From Clostridia bacterium (GTDB lineage Bacteria; Bacillota; Clostridia; Christensenellales; Borkfalkiaceae): a stretch of DNA of 64,000 nucleotides. The notes beneath the pieces are model-generated. The model searched no databases, was not told the DNA's origin, and saw nothing but the letters and a program-made list of their open reading frames with translations. The stretch lies in assembly GCA_029059705.1 (NCBI GenBank), contig JAIDVM010000031.1:1-64000 (forward strand), in the 5' to 3' direction. A program made the translations under genes and the position numbers. Shown here piece by piece: positions 18,916-27,211 of the stretch (position 1 is the first letter of the stretch; each line of letters begins with the position of its first letter).

Positions 18916-19453
18916 AAAAGTAACGCAGGTCAAGGCGGACAAGGGCTTTAAAATCTGGGATTTAATAATTTACGGCGCGGTTGCTTTAATAATAGCCGTA
19001 ATCTTTATCGCCGTCTTTGTCACCCGCGACGCAAGCCCCTTAAAGGGCGTAAAAATTTACACCGACGAGGTTTTGGTTTTCGAGTATAACTTCACCGACG
19101 GCGAATATAAAAATTATTCGCCCCAAACCGTCGTTATAATCGAAAAGCCGCTTGCCGTTCAGTCCGTGGGTTCTCATGTCATTCTGCATGACCCCCCTGT
19201 CATTCTGAGGCTTGCCGAAGAATCCCCCGCCGAAAATACTTTAAAAATAAAAGTAACCGCAAACGGCGGCTACAACGTTATTGAAATAGATAAAGCGGAA
19301 AGGTCGGTTAAAATAACCGAAGCCGACTGCGGCAAGCGCGACTGCGTTTACACCGCCGCAATTACGGACAACAGCGGCATGATTTATTGCTCGCCCCATA
19401 AACTTCGTATTTTGCCCTACGACTTCGATGCCGGCGACAACATAATAATTTAA
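18905..19453 (+). CDS. NusG domain II-containing protein with N-terminal TM (track ORF starts 18896; ATG 18905 preferred)
   Basis: N-terminal TM; ADCGKRDCVYTAAI....GMIYCSPHKLRI pattern typical of NusG_II family proteins; adjacent to apbE. Confidence 0.75.
   Translation: MSLKKVTQVKADKGFKIWDLIIYGAVALIIAVIFIAVFVTRDASPLKGVKIYTDEVLVFEYNFTDGEYKNYSPQTVVIIEKPLAVQSVGSHVILHDPPVILRLAEESPAENTLKIKVTANGGYNVIEIDKAERSVKITEADCGKRDCVYTAAITDNSGMIYCSPHKLRILPYDFDAGDNIII
19178..19225 (+). repeat. Short dispersed repeat lying inside the NusG_II ORF
   Basis: gtcattctgcatgacccccctgtcattctgaggcttgccgaagaatcc; the last 28 nt are identical to 59103-59130. Confidence 0.85.
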
Positions 19454-19504
19454 AAAGATTTAAAACGATAACCCCCCGAAAGGGCGTTTGTCATATACAA
19501 ACAA

Positions 19505-19550
19505 ATAGCACACCATACTTAAAAAACTAAGTGTAGCGTGCTATATTTTT
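19505..19550 (+). terminator. Probable terminator downstream of the NusG_II gene
   Basis: atagcac...acttaaaaaactaagt...gtgctat followed by attttt. Confidence 0.6.
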
Positions 19551-19586
19551 AATTGCTGGAATGATAAATTTCAATTTTTCTGACTG

Positions 19587-19630
19587 CTCGTCGTTGCGAG
19601 GGAGCAATGCGACCGCGGCAATTCAGACTG
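19587..19630. repeat. Related dispersed repeat of the GTCATTGCGAGGAGCGAAGCGAC-GCAATC type (degenerate)
   Basis: ctcgtcgttgcgagggagcaatgcgaccgcggcaattcagac. Confidence 0.5.
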
Positions 19631-19658
19631 TTCCGCTCTTTCCAAATATTTACGTCAA

Positions 19659-19703
19659 AACCCCGAAAAACGTTAATTTTTACGCTTTTCGGGGTTGTTT
19701 TTT
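19659..19703. terminator. Terminator between the convergent NusG_II gene and rnfB
   Basis: aaccccgaaaa...ttttcggggtt followed by gtttttt. Confidence 0.75.
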
Positions 19704-19776
19704 AATTGTACTATATCCGTATTTTACATAAAAAGTACGGATTTTTCCATATCTTTAAGATGTATTTAAGTCTTCG

Positions 19777-20661
19777 TTAAGCCGTTTTTTCGGCGGGCTG
19801 TTCGGGCTTTGATTTTATTTCTTCAACCTTTTCAGCGGCAATTTTGCGGCTTAAAATAATCTTTTTGGGGCATTTCTGCGCGCACGTCATGCAACCGGTG
19901 CACTTTTCGTAATCTATGCGCGGCAGGTTGTCAACCATCGTAATCGCGCCGTTCGGGCAGCTTTTTGCGCAAATTCCGCAGCCAATGCAGCCCGTTTTGC
20001 ACGCCGAAATCACTTCTTTGCCCTTTAAAAGGGAGGAGCACCCAACGTAAACGGGCGCGGAGGAAGGAATTCTGCCAATAAGCTTTTTGGGGCAAGCCGT
20101 TATGCACGCCCCGCACGAAACGCACTTGTCGGGGTCAATCTTAGCAACGCCGTTTTTAATGGCAATTGCGCCCTCGGGGCACGCCGCCGCGCAGTCCCCG
20201 CACCCAAGGCACGCGAACTTACACGATTTATTGCCGCCCAAAAGCGAATTGCACCCCGCGCACGTCGGATTGCCCATATATTGAAACTTAACGGCGCAGT
20301 TTTCCGCCGTTCCGCTGCAATGCACCGTTGCAACCGTGGGTTCTTCGTCTTTAAGCTCAATGCCCAAAAGCTTTGCTATTTCAGCCTTTTTTTCGGGCGA
20401 GGTTACGTGACAGTCGGCAAGGTTTCCGCTTCCGTCGGCGAGCTTAGCCGCAAAGCCGCCGCAGCCCGAACAGCCGCAGCCGCCGCAGTTCGCACCCGCA
20501 AGATTTTCTAAAATTTTTGTGACTTTTTCGTCCACGTTTACTTTAAAAACTTTGCCTACGATAAGTATGAGCGCGCCGATAAGTATTGCCGAGCCGGCGA
20601 AAATGCCGACTACTATTCCCAAAGTTATCCAGGTCTGCGAGGTTATTTCCAAAATATTCAT
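19777..20661 (-). CDS. rnfB: Rnf electron transport complex subunit B (ferredoxin-type iron-sulfur protein)
   Basis: N-terminal TM, GANCGGCGCSGCGGFA motif, multiple CxxCxxCxxxCP clusters. Confidence 0.95.
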   Translation of the reverse strand: MNILEITSQTWITLGIVVGIFAGSAILIGALILIVGKVFKVNVDEKVTKILENLAGANCGGCGCSGCGGFAAKLADGSGNLADCHVTSPEKKAEIAKLLGIELKDEEPTVATVHCSGTAENCAVKFQYMGNPTCAGCNSLLGGNKSCKFACLGCGDCAAACPEGAIAIKNGVAKIDPDKCVSCGACITACPKKLIGRIPSSAPVYVGCSSLLKGKEVISACKTGCIGCGICAKSCPNGAITMVDNLPRIDYEKCTGCMTCAQKCPKKIILSRKIAAEKVEEIKSKPEQPAEKTA

Positions 20662-20677
20662 TAAATTTTAAACCTCC

Positions 20678-21271
20678 TTAAATCGAGAATACCATAAACG
20701 CCATGCATATAAAGCAAGCCGTAACCATTGCGGTGGGGAAGCCCGTTAAAGCCTTTGGCGTTTTGTAATAGTTGAGTTTTTCTCTAAGTCCGCTCATTAT
20801 AACCATTACGAGAGTAAAGCCTATGCCCGCGAATAATGCGTATAAAACCGCCCAGCCGATATTCATTGTTGCCGTGCCTATTATCGCTTCCATGTCGCCT
20901 ATTACAAGCTCGGTTACGCCGAGCACCGCGCAGTTGGTGGTTATGAGCGGCAGATACACGCCCATTGCGTTGTAGAGCGAGGGGGAAAGCTTTCTTATAA
21001 TCATTTCAAGCATCTGCACGAGCGAGGCTATGATGAATATAAAGAAGATTATTTCAAGAAAGCCAAACCCGAGCGGCTCCATAACGCAGGTGTAAATAGG
21101 GTAGGTGACAAGCGTTGCAAGCGCCATAACCACGGTAACCGCAACGCCCATGCCGAGCGCGGACGAGGTCTTTTTCGAAACCCCTAAAAAGGGGCAAATG
21201 CCGTAGGATTTGTTGGTTATGAAGTTATTCGTCAAAACCGCCGCCAAAACTATTGCAATAAACGTTCCCAT
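20678..21271 (-). CDS. rnfA: Rnf complex subunit A
   Basis: Membrane protein with NNFITNKSYGICPFLGVSK; ITTNCAVLGV; operon position. Confidence 0.93.
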   Translation of the reverse strand: MGTFIAIVLAAVLTNNFITNKSYGICPFLGVSKKTSSALGMGVAVTVVMALATLVTYPIYTCVMEPLGFGFLEIIFFIFIIASLVQMLEMIIRKLSPSLYNAMGVYLPLITTNCAVLGVTELVIGDMEAIIGTATMNIGWAVLYALFAGIGFTLVMVIMSGLREKLNYYKTPKALTGFPTAMVTACFICMAFMVFSI

Positions 21272-21272
21272 T

Positions 21273-21920
21273 TTACGCGCCCTCCTTTAAAAGGTTTTCG
21301 CGCGCGAGCCTGTTGGACTTAACGCGCCTGGATTTTTCAAAGCAGTCCAAAACGTAAGTGAACACCGCAATCGCAAGCCCGTAAACGAGGAAGGAGCCCG
21401 CGGGCGTTGCAAGCATGGCAATTTTAAAGTCCATTATTTTCAGCCCGAAAAGCGAGCCGCTGCCGAAGAACTCGCAGATAATTCCCATCAACGTGAGCGC
21501 GCACGTAAAGCCCAAGCCGTTGGCAATTCCGTCCACGGCGGATTCCAAAACTGTATGCTTGTTTGCAAACGCTTCGGCTCTGCCGAGGATTATGCAGTTT
21601 ACTACGATTAAAGCGAGGAACCCGCCCAAGCTGTCGTAAAGGGATGGCAAATACTTTTCCAGAACCATTCTAACGAATGTAACCAAAGTTGCGATAACAA
21701 CTATGTAGCACGGTATGCGCACCGCGTTTGGAATAACCTTTCTCAAAGCCGAAATAATTATGTTGCTCAAAGTCAGAACGACCAAAACAGTTAAGCCCAT
21801 GCCCGCCGCCGAGGTTGCCGACTTAATAAGCGCAAGGGTGGGGCAGGTGCCCAAAACCAGCATAAGCGTGGGGTTTTGAAAAATAAGTCCGTCAAGCGTA
21901 ATTCTCTTATACTTGTTCAT
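21273..21920 (-). CDS. rnfE: Rnf complex subunit E
   Basis: NPTLMLVLGTCPTLA; IVVNCIILGRAEAFA; operon position. Confidence 0.93.
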   Translation of the reverse strand: MNKYKRITLDGLIFQNPTLMLVLGTCPTLALIKSATSAAGMGLTVLVVLTLSNIIISALRKVIPNAVRIPCYIVVIATLVTFVRMVLEKYLPSLYDSLGGFLALIVVNCIILGRAEAFANKHTVLESAVDGIANGLGFTCALTLMGIICEFFGSGSLFGLKIMDFKIAMLATPAGSFLVYGLAIAVFTYVLDCFEKSRRVKSNRLARENLLKEGA

Positions 21921-22576
21921 CAGCCGTTACCTCCCAAAAGTCCGCCGACAAAGCTTAACGCTCCGTTCACCGCGTTGCACACGGCGGTTGAGGACATCGT
22001 CGCGCCCGACACTATATATTCGTCGTTATCCTTGTCGGGAACGTATTGTATTCCCGCCTCGTAACCGTCCACTATGTCCTGTAAAAGTGATGAGCCGTTT
22101 ATATCCGACATCAGCGTCTGCGACGCGCTTTGCGAAATTACAACCCTGTATATGCCCGAAATAACGCCGTTTTCAACGGTTATCGCAACCCAGCAGGTTA
22201 TGTTGCCGCCCGCGTAGCCGCGCTTGCCCTTAGAGGATACGAGATAGTTGAAAACTTCGTTGCCGTCCTCGGTGAATTTAACCTTATAAGCCTGTTTAAC
22301 TTCAGCCGCGCCGATTGCAACCGGTTTTTCCAAAAGCCCTTTGGGGTTCGAAACGGTGCTGTCGATAACGGCGTCGTTGCCGTTTTCGTCAAGTCCGTAA
22401 ACGGTTACTTCCTTGCCCTCGTAAATGCTCGTAACGGCTCTTTGCAGCCTTTCGCCTTCGGTTACTTCCATAAACCCGAAGCAAACCGTTAAAAACGCGC
22501 CGCTAACCAAAAGCACGCACAAAAGGGCGGTTATGCACTTAAAAACGTTGCTTTTAAAAAACTCTTTAACGGTCAT
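21920..22576 (-). CDS. rnfG: Rnf complex subunit G (FMN-binding)
   Basis: N-terminal TM plus FMN-binding domain with SGATMSS flavinylation-type motif; operon position. Confidence 0.93.
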   Translation of the reverse strand: MTVKEFFKSNVFKCITALLCVLLVSGAFLTVCFGFMEVTEGERLQRAVTSIYEGKEVTVYGLDENGNDAVIDSTVSNPKGLLEKPVAIGAAEVKQAYKVKFTEDGNEVFNYLVSSKGKRGYAGGNITCWVAITVENGVISGIYRVVISQSASQTLMSDINGSSLLQDIVDGYEAGIQYVPDKDNDEYIVSGATMSSTAVCNAVNGALSFVGGLLGGNG

Positions 22577-23665
22577 TTATTTGCCCTCCTTAACGCTCTT
22601 TTGCTTTTTTTCGCGCTTATATCCGAAGGGTTTGCGCCGTATATATCTGTCGATTAACGGCACTAAAAGGTTCATTAGCATTATTACGAACGAGGCGACT
22701 TCCTTTTTTGTAAAGACTTGCAAAAGCGCAACCAAAATTGCGCCCGCAACGTAATAAACCACTTGCCCCCAAACGCCCTTAGGCGAGGTTACGTAGTCGG
22801 GGAACATGAACACCGCCGCAAACAGCACGCCGCCCGAAAGGATATGCGGCAGGAACAGCGAAATATCGAAGGTGTATCCGTGCGCGTAGTAGCCCGTAAG
22901 CTTATCCGCGTCGCCCGCAAACCCGCCTATAAGCGTTGCGGTTAAACCGAACACGGCGATAAAGAGGAGGGGCTGCCACCACTTGATAACCTTTCTCACC
23001 GAAAGATATATGTACCCTAATATAATGGCGATACCGCACGTTTCGCCTATGCAGCCCGCAACGCCCGTGCCCAAAAGAAGGTCTACGGCGTTTAACGCGG
23101 TTCCTTCACCAACGGCTAAAAATCCCGAAAGATTTGTCGCGCCCGTAATTATGTCTGCCGAGCTTTCCATTATGGGGCCGAAGTTGGCCTTAACGTAAAC
23201 GTTCATCGACATGGTAAAGCTTAAAAGCATAAACACGCGCGCCGCCGCCGCGGGGTTGACAAGGTTTTTGCCCGTGCCGCCGAACAGCATTTTAACGATT
23301 GCAATGGCGAACACGCTGCCTATGATTACCTCGTACCAATTCACGCGCGAGGGGAGTATCAAAGCCAGAATAAGCCCCGTTACGACTGATGTGAAATCGA
23401 ACTGTTTCCACCAGTTGAGGCACACATATCCTGCGTTTTTGCACTTTTCGGCAAAGCCTTTTTTAAGAATAAAATAATATATAAACTCCGTTGCCACGCA
23501 CGCTAAAACGGCGGTTAGCTCCACAACCAGCGCCTGCCAGCCGAAGAACACTATGCCCGCAACCGCGCACGGCAAAAGCGAAATGATAACGTCTATCATT
23601 ATGCCTTTTGTGGTGCGGCGTGATTTTACGTGAGGGGGAGTGGAGATTACCACGGTGTTATCCAT
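22577..23665 (-). CDS. rnfD: Rnf complex subunit D (track ORF extends to 23701; ATG 23665 preferred)
   Basis: Polytopic membrane protein; GTGKNLVNPAAAARVFM; TGATNLSG; FPDYVTSP; 8-nt overlap with rnfC. Confidence 0.93.
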   Translation of the reverse strand: MDNTVVISTPPHVKSRRTTKGIMIDVIISLLPCAVAGIVFFGWQALVVELTAVLACVATEFIYYFILKKGFAEKCKNAGYVCLNWWKQFDFTSVVTGLILALILPSRVNWYEVIIGSVFAIAIVKMLFGGTGKNLVNPAAAARVFMLLSFTMSMNVYVKANFGPIMESSADIITGATNLSGFLAVGEGTALNAVDLLLGTGVAGCIGETCGIAIILGYIYLSVRKVIKWWQPLLFIAVFGLTATLIGGFAGDADKLTGYYAHGYTFDISLFLPHILSGGVLFAAVFMFPDYVTSPKGVWGQVVYYVAGAILVALLQVFTKKEVASFVIMLMNLLVPLIDRYIRRKPFGYKREKKQKSVKEGK

Positions 23666-25073
23666 TGTCTTTCTCCTTTTTGTCGTCGTTGGTTTTTTCA
23701 TTGGGCATCAGCGGCACTAAGGGTGCGCTTCTTCCCTTTTGGTCGGCGGGCTTAGGCGCGGCGGGTGCCGAAGTCATTTTAGCCCGCAAATATCCCTTGG
23801 TTTTGCGTATTGCCTGAATTAAAGGTCGCTTGGCGGGGCAGATATATTCGCACGCGCCGCACTCTATGCACGAAAGCACGTTGCCGTATTTGGCCGCCGC
23901 GTCAAAGTCGCCCGCAGCCGAATAAAACGCCGTGTTCACGGGCATTAAGTGCATGGGGCAAACGTCGGCGCACTTGCCGCAGTTAAGGCAGGGGGTGGGT
24001 TCTTCGGCGGAAGCTTCGGTTTTGTCCAAAAGCAGCACGCCCGAAGTCGTTTTGTGCGTATAAACGTCGTAGGTCGAAATCGCCATGCCCGTCATAGGCC
24101 CGCCCTGAATAACTTTTTTGGGGCTGACAAGTTCGCCGCCGCAAAAATCCACAATGTATTTAATAGGCGTGCCTACGCGCACCCTAAGGTTTTTGGGATT
24201 TTTAACGGCTTTGCCCGAAACGGTTAAAACCCTTTCGTAAAGCGGTTTGCCAAGCTCGACGGCCTCGCATACGGCAAAAGCGGTGGCTACGTTTTGAACG
24301 ACTACGCCGCAGTCGGCGGGCAGCTTGCCCATGCCTACGCGCCGTCCCGTGGTTACGTAAATGAGTTGCTTTTCGCCGCCCATAGGATATTGCTTTTTTA
24401 AAATCACGGGCTTTATGTCGTCGAATTTTTCAAACGCCTTAATGCACTCGGGCTTGTTCGCCTCGATGCCGATTATTATGTTCTGCACGCCCAAAGCGCG
24501 CGCAACGTATCTTGCCCCGCGCGCGATTTCTTCGGTGTGTTCGAGCATAAGGCGGTGGTCGCAGGTTAAATAAGGCTCGCACTCCGCGCCGTTTAAAATA
24601 AGCGTGTCAACGGGTGTGCGCGGCGCAACTTTAACCGCCGCGGGAAAACCCGCGCCGCCCAAGCCCACTATGCCGCACTCCTTAATGCGCGCTTTAATCC
24701 GCTCGCCGTCCGCGTCCGCGGGGAGGGGGTCGAAATAAATTTTTTCTTCCGAACCCTCGTCGCGTTTGATAAATATGAACTTTTCGTTCGCGCCGTTTGC
24801 GCCCGTTTCCTCTTTAATTTCGGTAACCGTTCCCGCAACGCTTGCAAACACGTCCGAGGAAATCGGTCCGTCCGCCCGCGCAATCAGCTCGCCCTCTTTA
24901 ACGCGCTGCCCAACCTCCGCAACAGGCACGGCGGGTTTGCCGAGCGACTGCGCCGTTGAAATCGCAACGACTTCGGGCGGCGGCAGCGTTTCGATGGGCG
25001 CGTTTTCCGAAAGCGCCTTTGCGCCTTTGGGGTGTACGCCGCCGAAGTAAAGTCTACCTTTAACAGCTTTCAT
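23658..25073 (-). CDS. rnfC: Rnf complex subunit C
   Basis: GLGGAGFPAAVK; ILNGAECEPYLTCDHRLM; CLNCGKCADVCPMHL; CIECGACEYICPAKRPL; SD aaggag before ATG. Confidence 0.95.
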   Translation of the reverse strand: MKAVKGRLYFGGVHPKGAKALSENAPIETLPPPEVVAISTAQSLGKPAVPVAEVGQRVKEGELIARADGPISSDVFASVAGTVTEIKEETGANGANEKFIFIKRDEGSEEKIYFDPLPADADGERIKARIKECGIVGLGGAGFPAAVKVAPRTPVDTLILNGAECEPYLTCDHRLMLEHTEEIARGARYVARALGVQNIIIGIEANKPECIKAFEKFDDIKPVILKKQYPMGGEKQLIYVTTGRRVGMGKLPADCGVVVQNVATAFAVCEAVELGKPLYERVLTVSGKAVKNPKNLRVRVGTPIKYIVDFCGGELVSPKKVIQGGPMTGMAISTYDVYTHKTTSGVLLLDKTEASAEEPTPCLNCGKCADVCPMHLMPVNTAFYSAAGDFDAAAKYGNVLSCIECGACEYICPAKRPLIQAIRKTKGYLRAKMTSAPAAPKPADQKGRSAPLVPLMPNEKTNDDKKEKDNG

Positions 25074-25087
25074 TCTTCTCCTTTCAT

Positions 25088-25205
25088 AAATGCGCTTCCG
25101 CTGCGCGTAACTATGTTGAACTCCGCTTTTTTTCAGTCACGTACTTCTGTGTACGCTCCTGTCAAAAATGCTCGTTCGCCTTGTTACGCTTGCGTTATCG
25201 CATTT
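25088..25205. repeat. Long imperfect hairpin element between the Gx-transporter gene stop and the rnfC SD
   Basis: Outer arms aaatgcg...gcgtaac (25088-25111) and gttacgc...cgcattt (25183-25205); apex gtcacgtacttctgtgtacgctcc (25136-25159). Confidence 0.8.
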
Positions 25206-25755
25206 AAAGTTTATCAGGTTTATTGGTTTTATTTAACAATTTTTCAAATACGCTCTGCGGCACGCACTTAAAAACGAACAGCGTAACCGCGCCGACAACC
25301 GCGCCCGAAAGCACTCCCAAAAGCGCAAGATAGGGCAGGTTGGCAAACATTAAAAAAGACCCCGACAAAAACACGAACACGACGTTTTGCGTTACGTTGT
25401 GTAAAACCGCCGCAGCAACCGAAATTGCCGCAAGCGAAACTTTGGGGTAAACTGAATACATGAGCGCGGAAGAGAGCGCCATCGAAACAACTCCGCCCGT
25501 AAAGCTGTAAAGCATAGAGGAGAGGTTGCCAGCGTACACCGCGCCCAAAAACGTTTTTACGGCGACCACGGCGAACGCCTCGGCGGGCGAATATAAAATA
25601 AGCGCAATCAGCGAAAATACGTTTGCCAATCCCGCCTTTGCGCCGGGGACGAAAAGCGGCGGCAAAAGACTTTCGATAATAAAAGCCACCAGACTAAGCC
25701 CCGTAAGTATTCCAAGAACGGCTATCTTTTTTGCCGCGTTTTTTGCCGTGCCCAT
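25204..25755 (-). CDS. Gx transporter family / heptaprenyl diphosphate synthase component I-like membrane protein (track ORF to 25773; ATG 25755 preferred)
   Basis: GLSLVAFIIESLLPPLFVPGAKAGLANVFSLIALI signature; first gene of the rnf operon. Confidence 0.85.
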   Translation of the reverse strand: MGTAKNAAKKIAVLGILTGLSLVAFIIESLLPPLFVPGAKAGLANVFSLIALILYSPAEAFAVVAVKTFLGAVYAGNLSSMLYSFTGGVVSMALSSALMYSVYPKVSLAAISVAAAVLHNVTQNVVFVFLSGSFLMFANLPYLALLGVLSGAVVGAVTLFVFKCVPQSVFEKLLNKTNKPDKL

Positions 25756-25761
25756 GCTTGT

Positions 25762-25790
25762 ATTATACAACAAATTCTGTAATTAGTAAA
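25762..25790 (-). promoter_or_regulatory. Candidate rnf-operon promoter TTTACT-N17-TATAAT (minus strand)
   Basis: -10 reverse complement attata at 25762-25767, -35 at 25785-25790; ATG 25755 begins 6 nt after the -10. Confidence 0.5.
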
Positions 25791-25874
25791 TAGAAAAACA
25801 GAAAGAATATTACAAAATTTTTTATTTTATCTCATAATTTCGCCAAAAAATGTTATTAAGTATAAAAATAACGA

Positions 25875-25912
25875 AATCTCCCGCCCAAAACGCGGGCGGG
25901 AGATTGTTGTTT
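25875..25912. terminator. Terminator hairpin downstream of yitT
   Basis: aatctcccgccc-aaaacgc-gggcgggagatt, T-rich flank. Confidence 0.75.
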
Positions 25913-25955
25913 TTAAAAAATTGCTCAAACTAATAAAGCGGTTGGGTTTTAAGCT

Positions 25956-26924
25956 TTAAAGCTCGTCGTCGTTGTGGTTTTTATAGCCCTCGCCGTAAAT
26001 TTCCCTTGCCGAGGAAACAATCATAAAAGCGTTGGGGTCGGTTTGCTTAACCGCGTCGTGCAGCTTGGGGTACAAAAAGCCCTTAATCGCGCACATGATT
26101 ATTTTGCGGTCGTAAGGGTTTGCCGAGGTTAAATCCGCTTCGTCGGGCGCATTTTCTTTTTTGCGCAGCTGTGCGTAAGCTCCGTTGGCATCCAAAAGGG
26201 TTGCGCCTGCGTCAAGCTCGTTTAAAATCTTTTTACACATGGCTTCGGCGTGTTCGGCGGTGGTAATAACGTAAACGAGCTTCGCCGTGTTTCCGCCGTA
26301 TAAAAACCAGTCGAACAAAACGACGTAAACGATTATCGTAAGCACGGTGTAGCACGCAAGCACTACGTTTTGGAAAACCGCAACCGAGCCGACGACGATT
26401 AACATATCAATCGCCATTGAAATGGTGCCCGTGCGAATGTAACGGAATTTTTTTCTTAAAATCTTTACGAGGATATCCGTTCCGCCCGTGGTTGCGCCCA
26501 TTCTGAAAATAAGCCCCAGCCCCACGCCGAACATCGCGCCGCCTATAAGCGCCGACAATAAAAGCGTGTCGCTGCCCATGTCGGGCATGAATTGCAGCAC
26601 CGTGTTGCTCCACAAAAACATCAAAAGGGAGGAAAGAACGGTTGCGTAAACGGACGGCAGGATAAATTGTTTGCCCAAAAAGATAATCCCGAGGACGAAC
26701 ATCGGCACGTTTATTGCGATTACGAGTATGCCCGTAAGCTGTAATTCCTTGCCTGCGGCAAGCCCGATAAGGTGGTTTATGATAATCGCAATTCCCGTAA
26801 CTCCGCCGGGCGCAATGTCGTTCGCGTCTAAAAACAGCGAGGCGCCAAGCGAAAAAATAACGCAGCCGAGCGTTATTACCACATATTTTTTAAGGTATTC
26901 GAAGACTTTTTTTCTGTTTTTCAT
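25956..26924 (-). CDS. YitT family membrane protein with C-terminal DUF2179-type domain
   Basis: GVTGIAIIINHL; GATTGGTDILVKIL; C-terminal soluble domain with DAGATLLDANGAY..RKK. Confidence 0.88.
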   Translation of the reverse strand: MKNRKKVFEYLKKYVVITLGCVIFSLGASLFLDANDIAPGGVTGIAIIINHLIGLAAGKELQLTGILVIAINVPMFVLGIIFLGKQFILPSVYATVLSSLLMFLWSNTVLQFMPDMGSDTLLLSALIGGAMFGVGLGLIFRMGATTGGTDILVKILRKKFRYIRTGTISMAIDMLIVVGSVAVFQNVVLACYTVLTIIVYVVLFDWFLYGGNTAKLVYVITTAEHAEAMCKKILNELDAGATLLDANGAYAQLRKKENAPDEADLTSANPYDRKIIMCAIKGFLYPKLHDAVKQTDPNAFMIVSSAREIYGEGYKNHNDDEL

Positions 26925-26942
26925 GCCGTAGCTCCTTATAAA

Positions 26943-26971
26943 ATTATATCAAACGGTTGCAATAATGTCAA
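26943..26971 (-). promoter_or_regulatory. Consensus promoter TTGACA-N17-TATAAT for yitT
   Basis: + strand attata 26943-26948 and tgtcaa 26966-26971, 17-bp spacer, SD aaggagc downstream. Confidence 0.85.
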
Positions 26972-27080
26972 TTCCGTTCGCAAAAAGTAAGTTATTTTCG
27001 GCACAAGTTGATAAAAAAAGTATTTTTATACCGTCAAAATAAAATTTTTCGGTTTTTTATGCGTAAAGCGGTTAAATCAC

Positions 27081-27109
27081 TTGAATTTTACTTCTGTATA
27101 TTATATAAT
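27081..27109 (+). promoter_or_regulatory. Promoter TTGAAT-N17-TATAAT for the 27212 gene/operon
   Basis: -35 27081-27086, -10 27104-27109. Confidence 0.75.
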
Positions 27110-27211
27110 AACTTATAAGCGGAATTTAGCTTTGTGCATAATTTATGAATATTTATTTATACAAAACGCCGCAAAACGCTGTTGACGGTTTGCGGAAAGG
27201 CAGGAGCAGTA

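Noticed and set aside
25762-25790. TTG start at 25773 for the Gx transporter ORF
   Set aside because: It would overlap the -10 element and lacks an SD; ATG 25755 fits better.
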